Part shown: positions 1 to 9,506 of the stretch, piece by piece
Layout of the letters: the number at the start of each line of letters is the position of its first letter
Position numbering within the stretch: the stretch's first letter is position 1
Source: Chitinophaga filiformis
GTDB taxonomy: Bacteria; Bacteroidota; Bacteroidia; Chitinophagales; Chitinophagaceae
Length of the DNA: 64,000 bases
Direction of reading: 5' to 3'
NCBI RefSeq assembly: GCF_023100805.1
Contig: NZ_CP095855.1
Span: 1,839,001-1,903,000, forward strand
Translations under genes and position numbers: made by a program
Notes under the pieces: model-generated
What the model was told of the DNA's origin: nothing
Database searches by the model: none
What the model saw: only the letters and a program-made list of their open reading frames with translations

Positions 1-534
1 GTGAAGGAAATGCTGGTAGCTGTTGACTTTGCAAAGGAGTTCGGGATCGATGTGGTGATTGCCGGAGGAGCAGATTCCTGGATCATTGCGGATGTTCTGA
101 AACAGAACAATATCGCCGTTGTGCTCACACAGCCACATAGCCTGCCGCTGACGCCAGACGATGATGTGGACCAGCCTTATAAAACAGCCGCTCAGTTACA
201 GCAGGCGGGAGTATTGTTCTGCCTGAGCAATGAGGGGTTCTGGCAACAGCGTAACCTGCCCTTTGAAGCAGGCACGGCCAGTACCTATGGGCTTACGAAG
301 GAACAGGCGCTGACCGCCGTGACCTTAAATACAGCCCGCATCCTGGGTATTGATAAAAACACCGGTTCCCTGGAAACAGGCAAGGACGCCAATATCGTTA
401 TCAGTACCGGCGACCTGCTGGATATGCGCAGCAGCATAGTCACCCATGCCTTTATCCAGGGCAGGAAGATCAACCTGGACAATAAACAGAAACAGCTGTA
501 CGAGCGTTATAAACATAAGTACGGACTGAAGTAA
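1..534 (+). CDS. Amidohydrolase, C-terminal part (cut by window edge)
   Basis: The 177 residues visible are the C-terminal part of a metal-dependent amidohydrolase of the imidazolonepropionase/dihydroorotase superfamily, which hydrolyse C-N bonds in cyclic or linear amides. The visible marks are the segment LPFEAGTASTYGLTKEQAL, in which a composite-domain hydrolase regains its small beta-sandwich, and the tail motif TGSLETGKDANIVI, typical of the end of this superfamily. The first codon in the window is GTG, but the N-terminal metal-binding HxH part is missing, so the gene starts outside the window and this GTG is probably an internal valine. The substrate cannot be told. A strong terminator follows the stop. 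Confidence 0.8.
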   Translation: MKEMLVAVDFAKEFGIDVVIAGGADSWIIADVLKQNNIAVVLTQPHSLPLTPDDDVDQPYKTAAQLQQAGVLFCLSNEGFWQQRNLPFEAGTASTYGLTKEQALTAVTLNTARILGIDKNTGSLETGKDANIVISTGDLLDMRSSIVTHAFIQGRKINLDNKQKQLYERYKHKYGLK

Positions 535-556
535 GGAATCAGAAAATAGCTGAAAA

Positions 557-593
557 GCAGGGTGTTGTACTAACAATACCCTGCTTTTTTTTT
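557..593 (+). terminator. Rho-independent terminator after the amidohydrolase
   Basis: An 11-bp stem (557-567 with 574-584, one G-T pair) encloses a 6-nt loop and is followed by nine T residues. Confidence 0.85.
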
Positions 594-638
594 AGTTATG
601 GCATGAAATTTATTGTTTCATAGCAAACACATTAAGAA

Positions 639-1142
639 ATGGGAGCAATCCTCAAAAGAGAAGATGCTATCCGGAAGGTTTCCGACCTGATCAATGAAGT
701 ACGGGTATGCATGTTCACCACCATAGACGATCATGGACATGTCATTTCCAGGCCTATGGCCACTGTCGATGTGGATAAGGATGGAAATGTATGGTTCTTT
801 TCCAATGAATATTCGGGCAAGGTTACCCAGATCTCGGAGAACAATGAGCTCAACCTGATCTATTCCCATCCGGGGCACAACACCTACCTGAATATCTTCG
901 GTATTGGTTCTATCATCATTGATAAAGAGAAAATGAAGCAATTATGGACACCGGCAGTGGAGGTATGGTTTCCTGAGGGTATTGACGACCCCAGGTTATG
1001 CCTGCTGAAAGTGGATACGAAACAGGCCTGGTACTGGGACAATTCATCCAGCAAGATGGTGATCTTCTTTAATATGCTGACCTCGATCATCAGGGGTAAA
1101 AGGTATGAGGAAGGAGAACATGGGGAATTGGATATAGAGTAG
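639..1142 (+). CDS. Pyridoxamine 5'-phosphate oxidase-like (FMN split barrel) general stress protein
   Basis: This 167-residue protein matches the COG3871 'general stress protein 26' group of the FMN-binding split-barrel fold. The first 90 residues contain the hallmark pattern: an N-terminal helix, then CMFTTIDDHGHVISRPMA and NVWFFSNEYSGKVTQI, where the strand after SRPM lines the flavin site in relatives. The family binds FMN or related flavins and is often tied to stress, but individual substrates are seldom known. It lies alone between two terminators, so it is probably a single-gene unit. The start ATG follows an A/T-rich leader without a clear Shine-Dalgarno sequence. Confidence 0.8.
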   Translation: MGAILKREDAIRKVSDLINEVRVCMFTTIDDHGHVISRPMATVDVDKDGNVWFFSNEYSGKVTQISENNELNLIYSHPGHNTYLNIFGIGSIIIDKEKMKQLWTPAVEVWFPEGIDDPRLCLLKVDTKQAWYWDNSSSKMVIFFNMLTSIIRGKRYEEGEHGELDIE

Positions 1143-1185
1143 TATAATACGTTACAGGTCCAACGGAAAAGATATAAATAATAAA

Positions 1186-1218
1186 GGCTGGCAATTCATT
1201 TGCCAGCCCTTGTTCTTA
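1186..1218. terminator. Bidirectional terminator between the FMN-barrel gene and tyrS
   Basis: A perfect 8-bp stem (1186-1193 with 1201-1208), with T-rich sequence on the plus side and an A-rich run on the other, so it can stop both converging genes. Confidence 0.75.
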
Positions 1219-1230
1219 TACTGTTTGTAT

Positions 1231-2514
1231 TTACTTCGCTATTACCAGATTGAATTTGTTAGCGCCCCTCTGTACCAGCATATATTTGCCGTTCAATAAC
1301 TGGTTTTTGGTAACCACGGTGTCTATCCCGCTCACCTTTACTTTGTTAATGCTGATACCGTTATTCTGTACCATTTTTCTGGCTTCACCTTTACTGGGTA
1401 GGATTCCGGTTTCTGCAAGGAATGAAACGATATCTTTTCCCGCTTCCAGTTCAGCGGCAGAAAATTCAAACTGAGGAACGCCATCCATTACATCCAGCAG
1501 TTGTTGTTCTGTGAGTGATTGCAAGGCATCAGCAGTGTCTTTACCGAATAGTATCTCGGTTGCCTTTACGGCAAATTCATACTCCTTTTCGCTGTGAACA
1601 AAGATAGTAAGTTCCTGGGCCAGTCTTTTTTGGAGCAGCCGCAGATGGGGCGCCTGATCATGGGCTGTGATCAGTTCATCGATCTCCTGTTGACTAAGGA
1701 AAGTAAAGATCTTGATATAGTTCTTCACATCTTCATCGGTGGTTTTTAACCAGAACTGGTAAAACAAATATGGCGATGTTTTTTGGGCATCCAACCATAC
1801 ATTACCATTCTCCGACTTTCCGAACTTGGTACCATCTGCTTTTTTCAGCAGCGGACAGGTAAATGCAAAGGCCTCTCCATTAGCTTTACGACGAACCAGT
1901 TCAGTACCGGTTACAATATTGCCCCACTGGTCCGAACCGCCCATTTGCAGCTTGACGTTCTTTGCAGTATATAAATGGTAGAAATCATATCCCTGGATCA
2001 GCTGATAGGTAAATTCTGTGAACGACATACCGCTGTCTCCTTCCAGTCTTCTTTTTACAGAATCCTTAGACATCATGTAGTTGACAGTAATGTGTTTACC
2101 TACATCGCGGATGAAATCGAGGAAAGAAATATCCTTAAACCAGTCGAAGTTATTGACCATTTCAGCGGCGTTCGGTTTAGCCGGATCAAAATCCAGGAAT
2201 TTCTCCAGCTGTGCCTTGATACCTTTCTGGTTGTGTGCCAGGGTATCCAGGTCCAGCATTTTCCGCTCTTCTGCTTTAAAGGAAGGGTCACCCACCATAC
2301 CGGTAGCACCACCTACCAGCGCAAATGGCTTATGGCCAGCCCTTTGTAAGTGTACCAGCAGCAGGATAGGCACCAGGCTGCCTATATGAAGGGAGTCTGC
2401 CGTAGGGTCAAATCCTACATATGCACTGGTCATTTCTTTTAATAATTGCTCCTCTGTGCCCGGCATTATATCCTGCACCATACCTCTCCAGCGTAATTCC
2501 TCTATCAGGTTCAT
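1231..2514 (-). CDS. tyrS: Tyrosyl-tRNA synthetase
   Basis: Class I aminoacyl-tRNA synthetase that activates tyrosine with ATP and loads it onto tRNA-Tyr in the cytoplasm. The 427-residue product carries the HIGH-type signature HIGS near residue 50, the tyrosine-pocket stretch GGSDQWGNI, the KMSKS-type loop KFGKS, and a C-terminal S4-like RNA-binding part ([20 protein letters not shown]). I chose the ATG at 2514 ([11 protein letters not shown]) because this N-terminus is the usual one in Bacteroidota; a longer reading adds only eight weak residues. A TACGTTTG -7 box lies 22 nt upstream of this start. It is transcribed alone and ends at a bidirectional terminator. Confidence 0.96.
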   Translation of the reverse strand: MNLIEELRWRGMVQDIMPGTEEQLLKEMTSAYVGFDPTADSLHIGSLVPILLLVHLQRAGHKPFALVGGATGMVGDPSFKAEERKMLDLDTLAHNQKGIKAQLEKFLDFDPAKPNAAEMVNNFDWFKDISFLDFIRDVGKHITVNYMMSKDSVKRRLEGDSGMSFTEFTYQLIQGYDFYHLYTAKNVKLQMGGSDQWGNIVTGTELVRRKANGEAFAFTCPLLKKADGTKFGKSENGNVWLDAQKTSPYLFYQFWLKTTDEDVKNYIKIFTFLSQQEIDELITAHDQAPHLRLLQKRLAQELTIFVHSEKEYEFAVKATEILFGKDTADALQSLTEQQLLDVMDGVPQFEFSAAELEAGKDIVSFLAETGILPSKGEARKMVQNNGISINKVKVSGIDTVVTKNQLLNGKYMLVQRGANKFNLVIAK

Positions 2515-2535
2515 GATTAATTGGGATAATTTTTG

Positions 2536-2543
2536 CAAACGTA
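2536..2543 (-). promoter_or_regulatory. Bacteroidota -7 box of tyrS
   Basis: Read on the minus strand this is TACGTTTG, a full match to TAnnTTTG, ending 22 nt before the chosen tyrS ATG. No convincing -33 TTG was seen. Confidence 0.5.
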
Positions 2544-2642
2544 AGAAAAGAATTTTAAACGATATGCGGGGGAACGGCGATGTGCCTTAAATTCGTACAT
2601 TGAATCCCGGCTTAAACCGCCATCTTCTGTAAAGATCACACT

Positions 2643-3338
2643 ATGAGAAAAATCTTGTTTTTTATCGCATGCCTGTTACTGACAGTCAATGCATTAAGTG
2701 CCCAGGACTGCAAGAATTACTACTATATGCTCAACAATGCAGAAGTAGAGATGACCATGTTCGATGCAAAGGGCTCTGCTGTGGCCAAAAATGTTTACAA
2801 CGTATTGTCTGTCAGTAAGGAAGGGGCTGCCAGCGTATCCGATTTCACCTCAACCCTGAAAGATGTTAAAGGAAAGACCATCTCTTCCGGAAAGGGGAAA
2901 TTCAAATGTGATGGTGGCGAGATCATGATCGACATGAAAATGTCACTGCCCAGCCTTCCCCAGCTGCAGGACATGAAAATGGAATCGGACGGGAATGCCT
3001 TTCTGAACTATCCGGCTCACCTGAAGGAAGGTCAGTCGCTGCCGGATGGCGCATTCGAAATGAGCAGCAATGCCAATGGCATGGATATGACTCTCCAGTA
3101 TAAAGTGACCGACCGCAAGGTGGTGGGTAAGGAAAAGGTGACCACTGCCGGTGGTAGCTGGGATTGTTATAAGATCACTTATAATATGAGCCTCTCCATG
3201 AAAATGATGGGAATGAATATTCCGGTAGAAATGGTGGCGGCTGAGTGGTTTGCTCCCGGCTTTGGTGTGGTGAAAACAGAAACCTCCAAAGATGGTAAAC
3301 TGGCAGGCCATATGGAGATCACGCATGTGAAGAAATAG
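2643..3338 (+). CDS. Secreted TapB/DUF3108-like protein
   Basis: The 231-residue product starts with a clear signal peptide (MRKILFFIACLLLTVNALSAQ, cleavage near residue 20). The rest is a beta-rich domain of the TapB/DUF3108-like type, widespread and uncharacterised in Bacteroidota: an extracytoplasmic lipocalin-like barrel that often ends, as here, with WFAPGFGVVKTE and a closing strand. The mature part is rich in methionine (MKMSLPS, SMKMMGMN), which is unusual and could reflect metal handling or simple packing. No catalytic residues can be named. It is a single-gene unit ending in a bidirectional terminator shared with the rhamnose operon. Confidence 0.65.
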   Translation: MRKILFFIACLLLTVNALSAQDCKNYYYMLNNAEVEMTMFDAKGSAVAKNVYNVLSVSKEGAASVSDFTSTLKDVKGKTISSGKGKFKCDGGEIMIDMKMSLPSLPQLQDMKMESDGNAFLNYPAHLKEGQSLPDGAFEMSSNANGMDMTLQYKVTDRKVVGKEKVTTAGGSWDCYKITYNMSLSMKMMGMNIPVEMVAAEWFAPGFGVVKTETSKDGKLAGHMEITHVKK

Positions 3339-3350
3339 CCTGATCGTATA

Positions 3351-3392
3351 AAAAAGAAAGCCACTGTCTCAGGACAGTGGCTTTCTTTTTTT
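3351..3392. terminator. Bidirectional terminator (secreted protein / rfbD)
   Basis: An 18-bp A-tailed stem (3351-3368 with 3373-3390) around the tetraloop TCAG, with A-run and T-run flanks that serve both converging transcripts. Confidence 0.9.
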
Positions 3393-3401
3393 GAACCCGG
3401 T

Positions 3402-4265
3402 TTACAGGTTTTTCAGGCATTCCTTCAGGCTTTCGCGCCAGTGAAGGATCTGTAATCCGAAAGTATCTTTGATTTTTTGTTTGTTCAGGACACTGTAGGC
3501 TGGCCTTTTTGCAGGCGTAGGATACTTATCTGAAGTGATTGGCGCTACAGTGCAGGATGCGCCTGTCAGTTCGCGGATCGCCACTGCAAAGTCGTACCAG
3601 CTGGTTACCCCTTCGTTGCTGAAGTGATACACCCCGCCATAACTGGCCGGAGCATCCCATACTTTTGTCAGGATATGCAGGATGGCTTTTGCCAGATCTA
3701 CCGCGTAGGTAGGAGTGCCGGCCTGGTCAAATACTACGTTCAGGAGCTCTTTCTCCTGCATCAGCTCACGCATACGTTTTACGAAGTTGACGCCGAATTC
3801 AGAATACAACCAGGATGTGCGCAACACGATGGTATCCGGGTTGGCGTCTACGGCCGCCGCCTCGCCACGTAGTTTGGAGCTTCCATAGATGCTGGCAGGG
3901 CTGGCGTCGTCAGTTTCTGCATAAGGCACATTCTGTTTGCCGTCAAACACGTAGTCAGTGGAAATGTGTACGAATTGTGCATTATACTGCTGACAGATGT
4001 TTGCCAGGTTCAATACTGCTTCAAAGTTTAGTTTGAAGGCCAGTTCCTCATCGTTCTCCGCTTTATCTACCGCAGTATATGCCGCACAGTTGATACAGGC
4101 GTGTATTTCCTGCTGTGAGAAAAAATTGCTGACAGCTTCCTCACTGGTAATATCCAACTCATTGAAGTCGGTATACAGGAAGGAAAACCCGGAATGATCC
4201 GCAGCGATCTTTTTCAATGCTTGTCCCAGCTGGCCATTGGCGCCGGTTACCAGAATATTTTTCAT
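3402..4265 (-). CDS. rfbD: dTDP-4-dehydrorhamnose reductase
   Basis: Last step of dTDP-L-rhamnose synthesis: NAD(P)H-dependent reduction of dTDP-4-dehydro-L-rhamnose. The 287-residue protein is an extended SDR with the N-terminal nucleotide motif TGANGQLG (residues 7-14), the HISTDYVFDG segment, the YGSSKLRGE motif carrying the catalytic Tyr-Lys pair, and RTSWLYSEFG. The ATG directly follows the stop of rfbC, so the two genes are translated from one mRNA. Length and motifs are normal for RfbD/RmlD. Confidence 0.95.
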   Translation of the reverse strand: MKNILVTGANGQLGQALKKIAADHSGFSFLYTDFNELDITSEEAVSNFFSQQEIHACINCAAYTAVDKAENDEELAFKLNFEAVLNLANICQQYNAQFVHISTDYVFDGKQNVPYAETDDASPASIYGSSKLRGEAAAVDANPDTIVLRTSWLYSEFGVNFVKRMRELMQEKELLNVVFDQAGTPTYAVDLAKAILHILTKVWDAPASYGGVYHFSNEGVTSWYDFAVAIRELTGASCTVAPITSDKYPTPAKRPAYSVLNKQKIKDTFGLQILHWRESLKECLKNL

Positions 4266-4832
4266 TTACTTATTTGAATTGAAAACGAAGTTATGCGTAC
4301 AATTTTCCAGTGTAGGCAGCACTATATCCTTTTCAGATACAATAGCATCGGCCAGGTCAATACCCCAGTCGATGTTCAGTGCAGGATCATTATAGATGAT
4401 GCCTCCTTCACTGGCTTTATGATAGAAGTTATCGCATTTATACATCACCTCTGCTGTTTCACTGATCACGGAATACCCATGCGCAAAGCCTTTGGGCACC
4501 AGCAACTGTAATTTATTCTCAGCGCTCAGTTCTATGGAAAAGGCCTTGCCATAAGTAGGAGAGCCTTTACGGATATCTACTGCCACGTCTATGATCTTTC
4601 CTTCCAGCACTCTCACCAGCTTAGTCTGCGCATATGGCTCCAGCTGGTAATGTAATCCTCTCAGTACGCCGTAGGTGGAACGCGCCTGGTTATCCTGTAC
4701 AAAAGGCAGGTGTAATCCATGCTGTTCAAAGGTTTGCGCGCTGTAGCTTTCAAAAAAATAGCCACGGCTATCATTAAACACCCGGGGTTCATATATCAGC
4801 AACCCTGGGATCCCTGTTTCAGTAAAAGGCAT
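4266..4832 (-). CDS. rfbC: dTDP-4-dehydrorhamnose 3,5-epimerase
   Basis: Epimerises dTDP-4-dehydro-6-deoxyglucose at C3 and C5 to give the L-rhamno configuration. The 188-residue cupin-fold protein shows the family signatures: DSRGYFFES near the start, the catalytic-His region VLRGLHYQ, and KGFAHGYSV. It lies between rfbB (2-nt gap) and rfbD (no gap). Rhamnose made here would feed surface polysaccharide synthesis. Confidence 0.95.
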   Translation of the reverse strand: MPFTETGIPGLLIYEPRVFNDSRGYFFESYSAQTFEQHGLHLPFVQDNQARSTYGVLRGLHYQLEPYAQTKLVRVLEGKIIDVAVDIRKGSPTYGKAFSIELSAENKLQLLVPKGFAHGYSVISETAEVMYKCDNFYHKASEGGIIYNDPALNIDWGIDLADAIVSEKDIVLPTLENCTHNFVFNSNK

Positions 4833-4834
4833 AT

Positions 4835-5890
4835 TTATCTCTTTTGATACTGCTCACTGTAATAATCCTGGTACGCTCCGCTGGTTACATGATCCAGCCA
4901 TTCTTCGTTGGCGAGGTACCAATCCACTGTTTTTTCAAGACCTTCTTCAAACTGGAGGGAGGGTTCCCAGCCCAGTTCTTTATTGAGTTTGGTGGCGTCA
5001 ATAGCATAACGCAGGTCATGGCCCGCGCGGTCTTTTACGAAAGTGATCAGTTTAGCAGAAGTACCTGGTGCACGCTGGAGTTTCTTATCCATGATAATGC
5101 ACAGCAGGTTAATAAGGTCAATATTTTTCCATTCGTTGAAGCCTCCGATGTTGTAGGTTTCTCCTACGCGGCCCTTATGGAAAATAGTATCTATTGCTCT
5201 GGCATGATCTTCCACAAACAGCCAGTCACGCACGTTTTCGCCCTTACCATATACTGGTACCGGCTTATTGTTCCTGATGTTGTGAATAGCCAGCGGAATT
5301 AATTTTTCCGGGAAATGATTTGAGCCGTAGTTATTGGAACAGTTGGATATAACAGCAGGCAGATGATAGGTGTGGTAATACGCCCTTACAAAATGATCTG
5401 AACTTGCCTTTGATGCAGAATAAGGCGAACGGGGATCATACGCCGTTTTTTCGGTAAACAGGCCTTCTGCTCCCAGGCTACCATATACCTCATCGGTCGA
5501 CACATGATAGAACAGCTTGCCCTCATAATTGTCTTTCCAGTGTTTCCTGGCGGCATTCAGCAACACAGCAGTTCCCATGACATTGGTCCTGATAAAGGCC
5601 AGCGGGTCCATGATAGATCTGTCCACATGGCTTTCAGCAGCCAGATGGATCACGCCATCAAACTTATAGGTAGCGAACAGTTCATCAATGAACGGTTCGT
5701 CAGTGATATCGCCCTTTACAAAAGTGTAATTAGGCTTATCCTTAATGTCTTTCAGGTTTTCCAGATTACCGGCATAGGTTAATGCATCCAGATTAATGAT
5801 CTGGTAATGAGGGTAGTTCTTTACAAAAAGCCTCACTACATGAGACCCGATAAATCCTGCGCCACCGGTGATTAATATGGTGTTGTGCAT
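4835..5890 (-). CDS. rfbB: dTDP-glucose 4,6-dehydratase
   Basis: Converts dTDP-glucose to dTDP-4-dehydro-6-deoxyglucose using tightly bound NAD+. The 351-residue extended SDR has GGAGFIGSH at residues 8-16, the STDEVYGSLG active-site loop (Thr-Asp-Glu proton relay) and the YSASKASSDH motif with catalytic Tyr and Lys. The matching thymidylyltransferase rfbA is not in the window and must be elsewhere. The gene is the first of the rhamnose trio, about 92 bases downstream of the UDP-sugar genes on the same strand. Confidence 0.96.
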   Translation of the reverse strand: MHNTILITGGAGFIGSHVVRLFVKNYPHYQIINLDALTYAGNLENLKDIKDKPNYTFVKGDITDEPFIDELFATYKFDGVIHLAAESHVDRSIMDPLAFIRTNVMGTAVLLNAARKHWKDNYEGKLFYHVSTDEVYGSLGAEGLFTEKTAYDPRSPYSASKASSDHFVRAYYHTYHLPAVISNCSNNYGSNHFPEKLIPLAIHNIRNNKPVPVYGKGENVRDWLFVEDHARAIDTIFHKGRVGETYNIGGFNEWKNIDLINLLCIIMDKKLQRAPGTSAKLITFVKDRAGHDLRYAIDATKLNKELGWEPSLQFEEGLEKTVDWYLANEEWLDHVTSGAYQDYYSEQYQKR

Positions 5891-5982
5891 AATGATTATT
5901 TAATTCCGGCTACAAATTACGAATTGCGGATGAACCTTCACCTAACCAGTTTTGGTAGTAATGGCCCATCCGCCGTCCGGAG

Positions 5983-6933
5983 TTATTTATTAAGAGCTTG
6001 TTTGAAATACTCATAAGTGATCTTCAGCCCTTCTTTCCTGTCCACTTTGGGCGCCCATCCCAGTAATTCCCTGGCTTTGGTGATATCCGGTTTTCTTTGT
6101 TTCGGATCATCTTTTGGAAGTGGCTGATAGATAATCTTTTGTTTGCTGCCTGTCAGCGCCAGGATCTCTTCCGCAAATTCTTTCAGGGAGATCTCTGCCG
6201 GGTTGCCGACGTTCACCGGAAGGTGATAGTCACTCAGCAGCAGGCGGTAAATACCGTCTACCAGGTCAGACACATAACAGAAAGAACGGGTCTGGGATCC
6301 GTCACCAAAAACGGTGAGGTCCTGTCCGGTCAGTGCCTGGCTCATAAACGCTGGCAGTGCACGGCCGTCGTCGAGGCGCATACGCGGACCGTAGGTATTA
6401 AAGATCCTGATGATCCTTGTATCTACACCATGGAAATTGTGGTAGGCCATGGTGATGGATTCCATAAAGCGTTTCGCTTCGTCGTACACTCCACGCGGAC
6501 CTACCGGGTTTACATTACCCCAGTATTCTTCCGGCTGCGGATGCACGGTCGGGTCGCCGTATACTTCAGACGTGGATGCCACGAGGATCCGCGCCTTTTT
6601 TTCTTTTGCCAGGCCCAGGAGGTTGTGTGTACCTAATGAACCTACTTTCAATGTCTGGATAGGCATTTTTAAATAGTCGATCGGGCTGGCGGGAGAAGCA
6701 AAGTGTAAAATGTAATCCAGGTCGCCCGGTACATGTACAAATTTGCTTACATCATGATGATAATATTCAAATTCCTTTAGGGGAAAAAGATGTTCGATAT
6801 TTTTGATGTTGCCGGTCAGGAGATTGTCCATTCCTACAACACGATATCCTTCTGCAATAAAGCGATCACAGAGGTGTGACCCCAGGAAGCCGGCGGCGCC
6901 GGTAATCAGTACTCTTTTCATTTCGATAGGCAT
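5983..6933 (-). CDS. UDP-glucuronate decarboxylase (UDP-xylose synthase type)
   Basis: Extended SDR that decarboxylates UDP-glucuronate to UDP-xylose through a 4-keto intermediate. Visible motifs are GAAGFLGSH near the N-terminus, STSEVYGDP, the YDEAKRFME motif with the catalytic Tyr-x-x-x-Lys, and [10 protein letters not shown], a signature of the UXS group. It lies just downstream of UDP-glucose 6-dehydrogenase (17-nt gap), which makes its substrate, and this supports the assignment. I placed the start at the ATG at 6933 (316 residues); the ATG at 6921 (MKRVLITG) is an equally reasonable start. Confidence 0.9.
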   Translation of the reverse strand: MPIEMKRVLITGAAGFLGSHLCDRFIAEGYRVVGMDNLLTGNIKNIEHLFPLKEFEYYHHDVSKFVHVPGDLDYILHFASPASPIDYLKMPIQTLKVGSLGTHNLLGLAKEKKARILVASTSEVYGDPTVHPQPEEYWGNVNPVGPRGVYDEAKRFMESITMAYHNFHGVDTRIIRIFNTYGPRMRLDDGRALPAFMSQALTGQDLTVFGDGSQTRSFCYVSDLVDGIYRLLLSDYHLPVNVGNPAEISLKEFAEEILALTGSKQKIIYQPLPKDDPKQRKPDITKARELLGWAPKVDRKEGLKITYEYFKQALNK

Positions 6934-6950
6934 TTGCAATGTGTAACAAG

Positions 6951-8264
6951 TTAGTTAGTAGCAGCAGCACGTCCGACACTCTCGTAGTGGAAACCCAGTT
7001 CGGCCATACGGGCTACATCAAACAGGTTCCTTCCGTCGAATATCAGTTTGTTTTTAAGAGAAGCACCGATCTTTTCAAAATCAGGGGTTCTGAATACGCT
7101 CCATTCTGTTGCAATGACCAGTGCGTCTGCATTTGCAAGGCATTCGTACTGGCTGGAAGCATATGTTACTTTATCGCCGATAACGCGTTGTACATTGGCC
7201 ATTGCTTCCGGATCAAATACTGTTACCGTTGCTCCTGCAGCCAGCAGCGCATCTATCATGTACAATGCCGGCGCTTCGCGGATGTCGTCTGTATTCGGCT
7301 TGAATGCCAGGCCCCAGAGCGCGAAATGTTTCCCTTTCAGTTCATCGTTGAACCAGGCTTTTATCTTTGGCAGGAGGAACAATTTCTGCCGCTCATTTAC
7401 ATCCATCACTGCAGTCAGTATTTTGAACTCATAGTCTGCGTCTTCGGATGATTTTACCAATGCCTGCACATCTTTCGGGAAGCAGCTGCCTCCATAACCG
7501 ATACCGGGGAACAGGAAGCGTTTACCGATCCTGTCATCGCTGCCCACACCCCTGCGTACCATATCAACATCAGCGCCAAGTTTCTCGCACAGAATGGCAA
7601 TTTCATTCATAAAAGAGATCTTGGTAGCCAGGAAAGAGTTAGCCGCATATTTGGTCAGTTCTGCAGATTTCTCATCCATGAACAGGATGGGGTTACCCTG
7701 GCGCACGAAAGGAGCGAACAGATCGCCCATCACTTTGCGCGCTCTTTCAGAGCGGGTGCCGATCACTACGCGGTCGGGTTTCATAAAGTCGTCTACCGCT
7801 ACACCCTCGCGCAGGAATTCCGGGTTGGATACTACATCAAAGGGATGTTTACAGTGCTGCGCAATGGCTGCCTGTACCTTTTCAGCAGTACCTACGGGTA
7901 CAGTACTTTTATCAACAATCACTTTATAATCTGTAATGAGCTTCCCCATCTCATCTGCTACGCGCAGGATATAGGAAAGGTCTGCAGAGCCGTCTTCTCC
8001 GGGAGGAGTAGGCAGGGCAAGAAAGATGACTTCCCCGTGCTTTACGCCATCAGCGAGGTTGGTTGTGAAATGAAGACGTTCTTCTTTGAGGTTACGCTCG
8101 AACAGTTTTTCAAGCCCTGGTTCATAAATGGTGATCTGCCCGCCGGAAAGTTTGTTGACCTTATTGATATCTATGTCAACACAGACAACATCGTTGCCTG
8201 TTTCCGCAAAGCAGGTTCCCGTAACCAGGCCTACGTAGCCTGTACCTACTACTGTAATTTTCAT
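6951..8264 (-). CDS. ugd: UDP-glucose 6-dehydrogenase
   Basis: Oxidises UDP-glucose to UDP-glucuronate with two NAD+. The 437-residue protein has the N-terminal Rossmann motif [10 protein letters not shown], the conserved STVPVGT, the NPEFLREG region, and the catalytic cysteine in [10 protein letters not shown], followed by the C-terminal UDP-binding domain ([18 protein letters not shown]). Its ATG overlaps the stop of the upstream aminotransferase by 4 nt (ATGA), so the two are translationally coupled. Its product feeds the decarboxylase downstream. Confidence 0.96.
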   Translation of the reverse strand: MKITVVGTGYVGLVTGTCFAETGNDVVCVDIDINKVNKLSGGQITIYEPGLEKLFERNLKEERLHFTTNLADGVKHGEVIFLALPTPPGEDGSADLSYILRVADEMGKLITDYKVIVDKSTVPVGTAEKVQAAIAQHCKHPFDVVSNPEFLREGVAVDDFMKPDRVVIGTRSERARKVMGDLFAPFVRQGNPILFMDEKSAELTKYAANSFLATKISFMNEIAILCEKLGADVDMVRRGVGSDDRIGKRFLFPGIGYGGSCFPKDVQALVKSSEDADYEFKILTAVMDVNERQKLFLLPKIKAWFNDELKGKHFALWGLAFKPNTDDIREAPALYMIDALLAAGATVTVFDPEAMANVQRVIGDKVTYASSQYECLANADALVIATEWSVFRTPDFEKIGASLKNKLIFDGRNLFDVARMAELGFHYESVGRAAATN

Positions 8265-9400
8265 TTGGAGTTTTGATTTAAGAATGATTTAACTGAATCA
8301 ATAATGTGCTGTAGCTGATCTGCATCCATTTCAGTGTGTATCGGTAATGAAATAACCTTTGAGGTAAGGCTGTCAGTAACAGGGAGATTGAACTCAGCAC
8401 CACCAAAACTTGCAAACATTTTCTGGCGGTGAGCAGGTACGGGATAGTAAATCATTGCAGGCACCTGACGTTCCTGCAGGTATTGTTGTAAAGCATTGCG
8501 GTCAGCGCCGTTCAGCTGTAGCGTGTACTGGTGATAAACATGATAACTGTTGTCTGCCCTGTAAGGAGTAGTGATCTGCGGAATACCGGCAAATCCTGCA
8601 TCATAGGCATCCGCTACTGCGCGGCGTGCTTTGATATATTCATCCAGCAAAGGCAGTTTGATATTCAGTACAACCGCCTGCAGTGTATCGAGGCGGGAAT
8701 TTACGCCTACTACGTCGTGGTAGTAACGGGCAGATTGTCCGTGGTTGGCGATCATTCTTATCTTGGCTGCCAGCGCATCGTCGTTGGTAAAGATGGCACC
8801 ACCGTCGCCATAGCAACCCAGGTTCTTCGAAGGGAAGAAGGAGGTACATCCTATCTGTCCGATGCTACCCAGTTTTTGAGTGGTACCATCAGAAAAAGTA
8901 TAATGTCCGCCTATGGCCTGTGCATTATCTTCAATGACAGGGATATTATATTTCCTGGAGATCTCCATGATAGGCTCCATTTCTGCACTGTGACCATACA
9001 GGTGTACAGGAACGATCGCCTTTGTTTTTGGTGTGATGGCCTTTTCCACCTGCTCCGGATCGAGGCAGAATGTTTTAGGATCTACGTCCACAAATACAGG
9101 TTTCAGCTGTAACAGGGCAATGACCTCAGCCGTGGCAATAAAAGTGAAGGATGGTGTGATCACTTCATCTCCCGGTGCAAGGTCGAGGGCCATCATGGCT
9201 ATCTGCAATGCATCGGTACCATTGGCGCAGGGAATGACATGTTTTACACCGAGATAACTCTGCAGTGCATTGGTGAATTGTTGTACCGGAGCGCCATTAA
9301 TAAAAGCTGCATTATCGAGCACTTCAGCCATCGCAGCATCTACCTGCGGCTTTATTTTCAAGTATTGGCGTTTTAAATCCACCATTTGAATAGGAACCAT
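8261..9400 (-). CDS. DegT/DnrJ/EryC1/StrS-family sugar aminotransferase
   Basis: PLP-dependent aminotransferase acting on keto-sugars attached to nucleotides. The 379-residue protein has the conserved N-terminal VDLKRQY, the nucleotide-sugar pocket PCANGTDALQIA, EDNAQAIGG, and the PLP lysine in FFPSKNLGCYGDGG. I chose the ATG at 9400; the long extension upstream is low-complexity and crosses the divergent waaA gene, so it is not real. The substrate may be a UDP-4-keto sugar from the same operon, but it could also work on a ketosugar made elsewhere. It is the first gene of the minus-strand sugar operon (9400 to 3402), with TAAATTTG just upstream. Confidence 0.9.
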   Translation of the reverse strand: MVPIQMVDLKRQYLKIKPQVDAAMAEVLDNAAFINGAPVQQFTNALQSYLGVKHVIPCANGTDALQIAMMALDLAPGDEVITPSFTFIATAEVIALLQLKPVFVDVDPKTFCLDPEQVEKAITPKTKAIVPVHLYGHSAEMEPIMEISRKYNIPVIEDNAQAIGGHYTFSDGTTQKLGSIGQIGCTSFFPSKNLGCYGDGGAIFTNDDALAAKIRMIANHGQSARYYHDVVGVNSRLDTLQAVVLNIKLPLLDEYIKARRAVADAYDAGFAGIPQITTPYRADNSYHVYHQYTLQLNGADRNALQQYLQERQVPAMIYYPVPAHRQKMFASFGGAEFNLPVTDSLTSKVISLPIHTEMDADQLQHIIDSVKSFLNQNSK

Positions 9401-9430
9401 GTGTGGGATAGATATTTTGTTTAAAGTGAG

Positions 9431-9438
9431 CAAATTTA
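9431..9438 (-). promoter_or_regulatory. -7 box of the nucleotide-sugar operon
   Basis: On the minus strand this reads TAAATTTG (TAnnTTTG), 30 nt upstream of the aminotransferase ATG, in the divergent gap shared with waaA. Confidence 0.5.
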
Positions 9439-9444
9439 CAAAAA

Positions 9445-9470
9445 TTGACATAGGAAGGGCAGTATCTTTG
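9445..9470 (+). promoter_or_regulatory. Promoter of waaA
   Basis: TTGACA at 9445-9450 followed by the -7 box TATCTTTG at 9463-9470. The spacing is a little short for the Bacteroidota consensus. The waaA ATG is 36 nt downstream. Confidence 0.6.
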
Positions 9471-9506
9471 CAGCCGATCCAAAAAACAGTAAAAGTACCT
9501 TCAGGC

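Noticed and set aside
1-3. GTG at the first base as a real start codon
   Set aside because: The N-terminal metal-binding part of the amidohydrolase is missing, so the codon is probably internal.
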